Shown here: piece by piece, positions 20,765 through 25,649 of the stretch
Numbering within the stretch: position 1 is the first letter of the stretch
How the letters are laid out: the number at the start of each line of letters is the position of its first letter
Position numbers and translations under genes: made by a program
Notes under the pieces: model-generated
Told to the model about the DNA's origin: nothing
Databases searched by the model: none
The model's input: the letters and a program-made list of their open reading frames with translations, nothing else
Virus record (IMG/VR): IMGVR_UViG_3300030333_007914
Coordinates: 1 to 25,649 of that record
Source of the DNA: a virus
DNA: 25,649 bases
Reading direction: 5' to 3' (one strand)

Positions 20765-23700
20765 TATTGATTTACTCTTGCGTATCCGCGCTTTTTGTCT
20801 ATAACAATTTGCATATCAACGCAGTCTTTGAGAGAATCAAGGTGTGAGATAAGCAAAACATTCTTAAAATACACTTTAATTAGTTCCAAAATCCGAATAA
20901 AACCCTCCATATTTTCTTCGTCTAAGGCTGTTCCCGGCTCGTCAAGAATAAATAAATCACCCTTGGGCAGTGACGACACGGATAGGAGCGCCAACCGAAT
21001 AGCCATCGCAGCCATCGTTTTCTCAGCTCCTGACGCCATTTCAATAGGGCGCTCGTCGTATTGCGGGTGCTTAATAAAGATGTCAAACTTGTTGCCAGAG
21101 CTTTCAAAGAAAATCTCAAACTCTACAATATTCGCGAGAACTTTAGCAATCTCTTGATTGATTACTGGAATCTTCTTTTTAATAACGTCATAAGCAATTC
21201 CGTTAGGGTGCATGGCTCTCATGAACAAATCATACGCTGCAAACGACGATCTGAGATCGTGGTATTCTTGCTTTTGATCTCGCAATGTTTCTACACGTTG
21301 TTCGTAGGATCCCACAAGTTTAACGAGGTCAAGCGTCTCTTCTTCACAAGATGTAATCTTTTTATTATTGCTCTTGATACTTTTTTCTAATCCTTTTTTT
21401 TCGCTAAGTAATTTTTCAAGGTTTTCAATAGCTTCTTTATTATCTTCGTACTCAGTAATTTTCAATAAGATATCTTTAAGGGCAAGCTCAATTTTTGACC
21501 TAACAGTTTTGTTACGCTCTCGCTCTAAATCAAGCTGCGTAATCTCTGTTTCAATTTTCGTAATCATGCCGGAGATGCGTGTGTGTTCCATGAGTTTCGT
21601 AAACACATCTGATGGATTTAAAGCCGCTAAATCAACCATGGTGTTCTGTAGTTCATATTCAACCAGTTCTTTGCTGGCAACAGCTAAGTTAGCCTCTCTA
21701 ACAAATTTATTGTCGGAGCAAAACTTACAATTTGGATCATATTCATGATCATGAAGTAGTGCTTCTTTTTTAGCAATCTCGGCTAGCTCTTCATTAAGTT
21801 TCTTTTCTTTTTCATTAAGCAGTTCAATCTTGCGCTGGATCTTCATAAGTTTAGTAATATTTACACGTTCAATCTTACCTCTGCAGTTTTTAAGCACACG
21901 CTTCTTTCTTTCAATTTCTTTCGACTGCTCTTTAATCTCAGTCATAAGAGTTGCGGCTTTTTTAGTTTTTCCTTTTTGTTCTTCGCGAAGTTTAGCAATA
22001 TCAATTAAATCATTAGGAATTGCAGAAATTTGCGCATCTAATGCGGCAAGGCTATCTTGCAAGCTTGTTAATTCAATTCTTAACTCTGAGCAAAATGATT
22101 TGTTTGTCTTTACGTTTTCGCGATGATCTTCCAAAGTTTCATTAGCCGCATCAATTTCTTCGTCATAGTTTCTATCCTGATGCTTCTTTAACATAACCTT
22201 GGCTTCAACCGAATCTTCCTTAGCCATTCGAAACTTCTTCTCAAATACTTCAAGGTCTAAGAACTTGGCGATTATTTCCTTTCTACGTGTCGAGCCCTCG
22301 TCAATAAATGCTAACGCCCCATGCTGAGATGCTAACGAAGAAACCATGAAATCGTCAATCGTCCCAAAATGCTTGCGAATGTTTGCGTCTGTTTCGTTAC
22401 GAGTTGTGCCGTTAAGAGAGATTACTTCATCAGTAATGTGGTCACGCTTTTCAAAATTCAAATCAGTTTTTGCCTCTTGTGTCTCGACACCCTTTAGTCG
22501 CTTTGTGTATTTTGTAGATTCGCGGCTGATTGTATACGTGGCATTGTTGGCTTCAATCGTAAGTCTTCCTCGTCCACAATCTCTATTCTGGTTAATGACG
22601 TTGAGGTTCTTTCGCTCGTTCTTTGAAGTTGTATTAAAAAGAGTGTAAAGAGCAGCGTCGATAATAGAGCTTTTACCGCTAAAGTTCTTTCCGAAAATGC
22701 CAACAATACCATTAAGCCTATCAAAATTAACAACATTATCTTCTCCATAATTAAACAGATTGTCGAACTCAAACGACTTTAGCTTCCAATTTACATTTCG
22801 CGCTATTTCCTCTTTCTCTTCAATAATTTTATTGTAAGTACGATTAAGGTCATAAACTTTTTCCATAGTATCAGAGGGCGCCTGAAAGTCTTTAAGATAC
22901 TCTTCGATTAGTTCTTCTTGGATCTTTGGATCACGCAAGTTCTCCGACTGCAGTCCGTTAGTAATATCCTCCACATTTCCGCGCTGACCACTGGCGCGAT
23001 TTAGAAACGAAATGCTCTCTGGCTTAAAGCGGTGCTTCGCAATGTCCATCGCTCTGCGCATAACATCGAGCGGTAAGTTGTTGTTGCTCACAAGGCGAAG
23101 TCTTGCGCCTGTTGGCACGTCGATCTTCTTGGGCATACGCCCCTTTAGCGTAAGGGGAATTGTGAAGAACGGCTTTGGGTTTTTAAATACAATTGGTTCT
23201 ATTTCCCAATCATTCTTTGATTTGATATCCCATATGAGAATGCCCTTGTCGTTAGTCTCGCCATGGTTTTGCTGAACAGTCGAGCCTGCGTACCATACGC
23301 GACCTTCTTCATCCAAGAATTGGCGCCTATGAATATCGCCCAACATCGAGAAGTCATGGTCATCAAAAATTGTTATTGTGTCTTCACCATTTACCATTGT
23401 CCAGCCAACATCTGTCTTGCAGTTGCTGATTGAGCCGTGATAAAGTGCGATATTAATCTTGTCTGGGTTTGTTGGTTTAATCCACTGCTCTCGATCAAAC
23501 ACAGATAGCACATTCAAGCAGAACTTATCATCTAAATGTGTTTCACCAGAATTTTTGAGCAAGTGCAGCTGAGACAAGTTTAGCGCATCTACAATCGGCG
23601 TGAGTGCATCTTGGCGGCTGCTGTTCTTTAAGTTGCCGTCGTGGTTGCCCAAGATAATATATGTGGGGGCAATCTCCGCTAAGTTGCGAAAAAAATCAGA

Positions 23701-23880
23701 ACACATTTCCACAAACTCTGGTGAGATTTGTGTTTTCGTGTGCGCGATGTCACCGCAGTGGACGATATAATCGACCTCTTGTTCTCGTAATGATTCGTAT
23801 AATTGCTCAAAAACAATCTTATACTCGTAATGATACTTCAAATTTTTGATATGAGTATCGCTTATATGTGCAAACTTCAA
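20764..23880 (-). CDS. Mre11-Rad50 (gp47-gp46, SbcDC) single-chain fusion, 1038 residues
   Basis: A DNA-end processing nuclease and ATPase, separate proteins in T4 (gp47, gp46) and bacteria (SbcD, SbcC), here in one frame. Residues 1-240 are the metallophosphatase: HISDTH (5-10), HCGDIAH (41-47), ILGNHDG (76-82), LYHGS (146-150), LGDIHRRQ (180-187). Residues about 250-365 are the capping/linker region. The ATPase follows: Walker A GKNFSGKSS (397-405), two coiled-coil arms around the zinc hook CKFC (718-721), signature SGAEKTM (950-956), Walker B LFILDE (976-981) and DEPGTALDEEN (980-990). Start is TTG at 23880 with GGAGG four bases before. In T4 the complex makes ends for recombination-dependent replication and degrades host DNA. 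All active-site motifs look intact and no stop or shift interrupts the join. Confidence 0.93.
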   Translation of the reverse strand: MKFAHISDTHIKNLKYHYEYKIVFEQLYESLREQEVDYIVHCGDIAHTKTQISPEFVEMCSDFFRNLAEIAPTYIILGNHDGNLKNSSRQDALTPIVDALNLSQLHLLKNSGETHLDDKFCLNVLSVFDREQWIKPTNPDKINIALYHGSISNCKTDVGWTMVNGEDTITIFDDHDFSMLGDIHRRQFLDEEGRVWYAGSTVQQNHGETNDKGILIWDIKSKNDWEIEPIVFKNPKPFFTIPLTLKGRMPKKIDVPTGARLRLVSNNNLPLDVMRRAMDIAKHRFKPESISFLNRASGQRGNVEDITNGLQSENLRDPKIQEELIEEYLKDFQAPSDTMEKVYDLNRTYNKIIEEKEEIARNVNWKLKSFEFDNLFNYGEDNVVNFDRLNGIVGIFGKNFSGKSSIIDAALYTLFNTTSKNERKNLNVINQNRDCGRGRLTIEANNATYTISRESTKYTKRLKGVETQEAKTDLNFEKRDHITDEVISLNGTTRNETDANIRKHFGTIDDFMVSSLASQHGALAFIDEGSTRRKEIIAKFLDLEVFEKKFRMAKEDSVEAKVMLKKHQDRNYDEEIDAANETLEDHRENVKTNKSFCSELRIELTSLQDSLAALDAQISAIPNDLIDIAKLREEQKGKTKKAATLMTEIKEQSKEIERKKRVLKNCRGKIERVNITKLMKIQRKIELLNEKEKKLNEELAEIAKKEALLHDHEYDPNCKFCSDNKFVREANLAVASKELVEYELQNTMVDLAALNPSDVFTKLMEHTRISGMITKIETEITQLDLERERNKTVRSKIELALKDILLKITEYEDNKEAIENLEKLLSEKKGLEKSIKSNNKKITSCEEETLDLVKLVGSYEQRVETLRDQKQEYHDLRSSFAAYDLFMRAMHPNGIAYDVIKKKIPVINQEIAKVLANIVEFEIFFESSGNKFDIFIKHPQYDERPIEMASGAEKTMAAMAIRLALLSVSSLPKGDLFILDEPGTALDEENMEGFIRILELIKVYFKNVLLISHLDSLKDCVDMQIVIDKKRGYARVNQ

Positions 23881-23906
23881 GTTCCCTCCAGACGTACTTG
23901 TGCCGT

Positions 23907-23914
23907 TATTTATA
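23907..23914 (-). promoter_or_regulatory. T4-type late promoter element TATAAATA
   Basis: An exact match, in the gene direction, to the T4 late-promoter octamer recognised by the gp55 sigma factor, located 26 bases before the TTG of the Mre11-Rad50 fusion. It shares one base with the sigma70-like -10 element. Confidence 0.55.
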
Positions 23915-23942
23915 TAATACCCTATGCAGGATCTGTTGTCAA
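23914..23942 (-). promoter_or_regulatory. Strong sigma70-like promoter of the Mre11-Rad50 gene
   Basis: Minus strand TTGACA (23937-23942, exact -35 consensus), a 17-base spacer, and TATTAT (23914-23919, five of six -10 bases). Predicted transcription starts in the short leader before the fusion gene. It also overlaps the end region of the preceding 46-residue gene only slightly, so it marks the start of a separate unit. Confidence 0.8.
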
Positions 23943-23949
23943 GACTTTT

Positions 23950-24090
23950 TTATAGAAGAAGGGCGCCTATTGCTCCATAAAGCATAACACCCACAAATGT
24001 TGCTGACATTAAAACAATTCCGATAATCTTTAAAAGCTCTAAATCGCTTATGCCTTTTTTATAAAGATATCGAGAAAGTTTTCTTAGCAT
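23950..24090 (-). CDS. Small membrane protein, 46 residues
   Basis: An ATG at 24090 opens a 46-codon frame, MLRKLSRYLYKKGISDLELL, then a single hydrophobic segment (about 21-46, KIIGIVLMSATFVGVMLYG and onward) that runs to the C-terminus ALLL. A basic N-terminal part followed by a membrane helix predicts an N-in inner-membrane protein. Its ATG shares an A with the stop of the tagged gene upstream (TAATG), the same coupling as at other junctions here, which is the main reason to believe the gene. Function unknown. It is not a standard holin by length or topology. Confidence 0.6.
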   Translation of the reverse strand: MLRKLSRYLYKKGISDLELLKIIGIVLMSATFVGVMLYGAIGALLL

Positions 24091-24383
24091 TATTCGTCAT
24101 AATCTCTTGGGTTATATTTATTAAAGGGGTGATCTTTAGGACGCGGACCACCGGTGCGACTAACTCCAATATCTGGGATATCGTCTAGTGTGCGTTTTTT
24201 GCTTTTGGGAGGTTTATATGCTGATGGGTTATCTAAGCACTTTCCAAATTCGCGACTGTTTGCGGAGTACATTTGTGGAACTTTTTCAAGGCATTCATAA
24301 TAGTCTGCTCGGGTTGCTTCGGCCAAAACATTCTCAAGCTCTTCTTTAATAATCTGTTCAAGTTGTAGTTTTTTGATTTTCAT
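24090..24383 (-). CDS. Tagged small protein, 97 residues
   Basis: Starts at ATG 24383 (MKIKKLQLEQIIKEELENVL), with GGAG seven bases upstream; an extra seven-residue extension to 24404 has no such site. The tag is followed at once by A-E-A (VLAEATRADYY), so Leu-Ala-Glu before Ala23 fits a gp21 protease cut that would release the tag. The body has two Cys (YYECLEKV and GKCLDNPS), a Lys/Pro-rich stretch (PPKSKKRTLDDI) and a Pro/Asn/Tyr-rich end (NKYNPRDYDE), and is probably unstructured in part. It follows the 156-residue gene after four bases. Its best comparison is with T4 internal proteins, which carry a short N-terminal targeting peptide removed after an Ile/Leu-x-Glu site. Confidence 0.65.
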   Translation of the reverse strand: MKIKKLQLEQIIKEELENVLAEATRADYYECLEKVPQMYSANSREFGKCLDNPSAYKPPKSKKRTLDDIPDIGVSRTGGPRPKDHPFNKYNPRDYDE

Positions 24384-24387
24384 TTTG

Positions 24388-24858
24388 TTACTCCCACGCA
24401 CCATAGGCTCTTAAAACATTACGAGAAAAGCTTTCCTTTTCTAAACCTTTATTCATCAGGGCCCTTACGGCATTTTTTAAATCAGCTACAATTTGAATGC
24501 CCAACATGTCTACAATTCGATTAGTTTCAGAATCTTCTTTTGGGCCCTTCCAATCAGCAGCTAACATTAATGCCAAAATTTGATTAGGTGGCAAGCCATG
24601 AAGATATTGCTGCGATGTGCCACCATAAAAAATGTTACCGGTTATGCCGTAGTCGCCATCTGAAATGCGCTCAGCCTCATTGCGCATATTTTGATAAGCT
24701 GCCTCGTCGCTTGCAGTCATTCCGCCTGGGGTCAGCCCTCTGCCCACAAAAGCAGCTGCATCTCTAACCGCTCTAAAGGGACCTTCATCTAGTCTTTCCA
24801 TCTTCTCGTTCATAAAGTATCTTGGATCGATTCTTTTTACATTTTTTCTTCTAGCCAT
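24388..24858 (-). CDS. Unknown protein, 156 residues, possible internal head protein
   Basis: I do not recognise a family. The N-terminus is basic then acidic (MARRKNVKRIDPRYFMNEKM, then ERLDEGPF), with Leu-Asp-Glu before Gly26 as a possible prohead-protease site. The remainder is mostly helical: PFRAVRDAAAFVGRGL (about 27-42), LPPNQILALMLAADW (about 90-104) and VADLKNAVRALMNKGLEKES (about 124-143), with a Gly/Tyr/Thr-rich patch in between (GDYGITGNIFYGGT). No membrane segment. AAGGAG is six bases before ATG, and the ACTATTTAT motif is 36 bases upstream inside the end of the primase gene, so it may start a late unit with the next two genes. Confidence 0.62.
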   Translation of the reverse strand: MARRKNVKRIDPRYFMNEKMERLDEGPFRAVRDAAAFVGRGLTPGGMTASDEAAYQNMRNEAERISDGDYGITGNIFYGGTSQQYLHGLPPNQILALMLAADWKGPKEDSETNRIVDMLGIQIVADLKNAVRALMNKGLEKESFSRNVLRAYGAWE

Positions 24859-24868
24859 TGTGTTCTCC

Positions 24869-25649
24869 TTAGACAGCCGATAGTAAATCTAACAATAAAT
24901 AGTTGTCTCTGTCGATAAAGACTGCGTTTTGTTTTCTATCCTCAAACACATCTTTCGGCATAGAACCTACATCTTCATATCCAGTAACATCTATCTTGTA
25001 TAGCTCCACGTCATACTTTAACAAAGTCTTAATTACTTTTCGTTCTTTTTCTGCTGCATCAGGATCAAGTGCGACGTAGACTGGTGTGTCGTTGTAAACA
25101 ATTTTCTTGATGAGCGAAGAGTCTGTGCGTAGCGTTGAACCCAATATCGGAACAGAATTTCCTGCGTTGATTGCATCGAATACCCCCTCTACAAGAATCA
25201 GGTCTTCGTTCCAATTAACATACAATTCGTTAAACACGATGTTTTTGGAGGCACGTGGATTCTTGTACTTGTAAGTATCACCATTATAACTTCTTGCCAC
25301 AAAATAACTAACATTTCCGTCATCATTGAATGAAGGTATTACAATTCTATTGCGATACTCTCCACCAAAACAGTATCCGATTTTCCATTTGAGAATTTGC
25401 GCATCGGTTACACCACGTGATTTTAAATAGTTGCGAGCGTATAAACCAGTCTTAGGTATGTTATCGTGACATAGACTTATAAACTCTTCTGGGAGATCCA
25501 CAACCTGTTCAATTCGTTCCACACTTCTATCAGTAAAGAGATCGTCAAATCTTTCCAGATCTTCACGGCCGAATATTGCGTCCCACTTTTGTAATTGAGT
25601 ATAGGAACCGTAAGACCTAATAAGACGCCTAATACTACGGCCACGATAA
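24869..25649 (-). CDS. DNA primase with TOPRIM domain (5' end outside window)
   Basis: The frame is open from the window edge to the stop at 24869, at least 259 residues, with no start needed inside; a GTG at 25522 is internal. The TOPRIM fold shows LILVEGVFDAINAG with the catalytic Glu-Gly pair, and VYVALDPDAAEKE with the Asp-x-Asp metal site. Upstream lies the region seen in DnaG-type primases (YARNYLKSRGVTDAQILKWK, then RNRIVIPSFNDDGNVSYFVA), including the R-N-R-I-V-I-P-S-F motif. The zinc-binding N-terminus would be outside the window. It makes RNA primers for lagging-strand synthesis. This is a DnaG-like primase rather than clearly T4 gp61. Its end carries a promoter-like motif for the following gene. 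Confidence 0.88.
   Translation of the reverse strand, partial: YRGRSIRRLIRSYGSYTQLQKWDAIFGREDLERFDDLFTDRSVERIEQVVDLPEEFISLCHDNIPKTGLYARNYLKSRGVTDAQILKWKIGYCFGGEYRNRIVIPSFNDDGNVSYFVARSYNGDTYKYKNPRASKNIVFNELYVNWNEDLILVEGVFDAINAGNSVPILGSTLRTDSSLIKKIVYNDTPVYVALDPDAAEKERKVIKTLLKYDVELYKIDVTGYEDVGSMPKDVFEDRKQNAVFIDRDNYLLLDLLSAV
24895..24903 (-). promoter_or_regulatory. Candidate promoter motif ACTATTTAT at the primase end
   Basis: Fourth copy, in context AACTATTTATTGTTAG, within the last codons of the primase gene and 36 bases before the ATG of the 156-residue gene. Because it is inside coding sequence, part of the match is constrained by protein (codons for NYLLLD). Confidence 0.4.

Overview
This window is a continuous stretch of a tailed-phage genome with T4-like (gp17/gp20/gp21/gp22/gp23) virion-assembly genes. 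Every gene I can support lies on the minus strand, so transcription runs from high to low coordinates. The DNA is AT-rich by eye (not computed). Genes are tightly packed, with many TAATG, TGATG and ATGA stop/start overlaps and good Shine-Dalgarno sites. A holin-like protein and a coiled-coil membrane pair suggest a Gram-negative host. I cannot name the host or phage species. No tRNA, CRISPR array, transposon or integrase was seen.

Layout in transcription order. (1) 25649-24869: 3' part of a TOPRIM primase. (2) 24858-23950: three small genes, one carrying a reused N-terminal tag. (3) 23942-23907: a strong sigma70-like promoter overlapping a T4-type late element, upstream of a 1038-residue Mre11-Rad50 (gp47-gp46) single-chain fusion at 23880-20764. 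(4) 20764-18235: a tagged small protein coupled by ATGA to an FtsZ/tubulin-family GTPase, then three small genes, two of them tagged. (5) 18231-17224: a lysis-like cassette of holin-like, spanin-like and signal-peptide/coiled-coil membrane proteins. (6) 17234-12700: a zinc-ribbon-like protein, an unknown protein, large terminase gp17 and portal gp20. (7) 12719-8460: three unknown proteins (one a CPMC-motif membrane protein), prohead protease gp21, a 517-residue low-complexity protein and a small helical protein. (8) 8458-8213: a phage-encoded ribosomal protein bS21. (9) 8175-2952: five beta-rich virion-like proteins, four of them fibre-like with related C-terminal modules. (10) 2886-1: scaffold gp22 and major capsid protein gp23, which runs off the window.

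How it fits together. Terminase, portal, protease, scaffold and capsid protein form a head-assembly block, but the tail sheath and tube genes that T4 has between gp17 and gp20 are absent here, and a fibre-like cluster sits between gp21 and gp22. At least four small proteins begin with a near-identical amphipathic helix (MKITKTQLKQIIKEEL-type) fused to unrelated bodies. This resembles the capsid-targeting sequences of T4 internal proteins and may mark proteins packed into the prohead, although that role is inference. A 9-base motif (ACTATTTAT in the gene direction) precedes four genes and may be the late-promoter signal. The most notable features are the FtsZ-like GTPase, the Mre11-Rad50 fusion, bS21, and the reused N-terminal tag.
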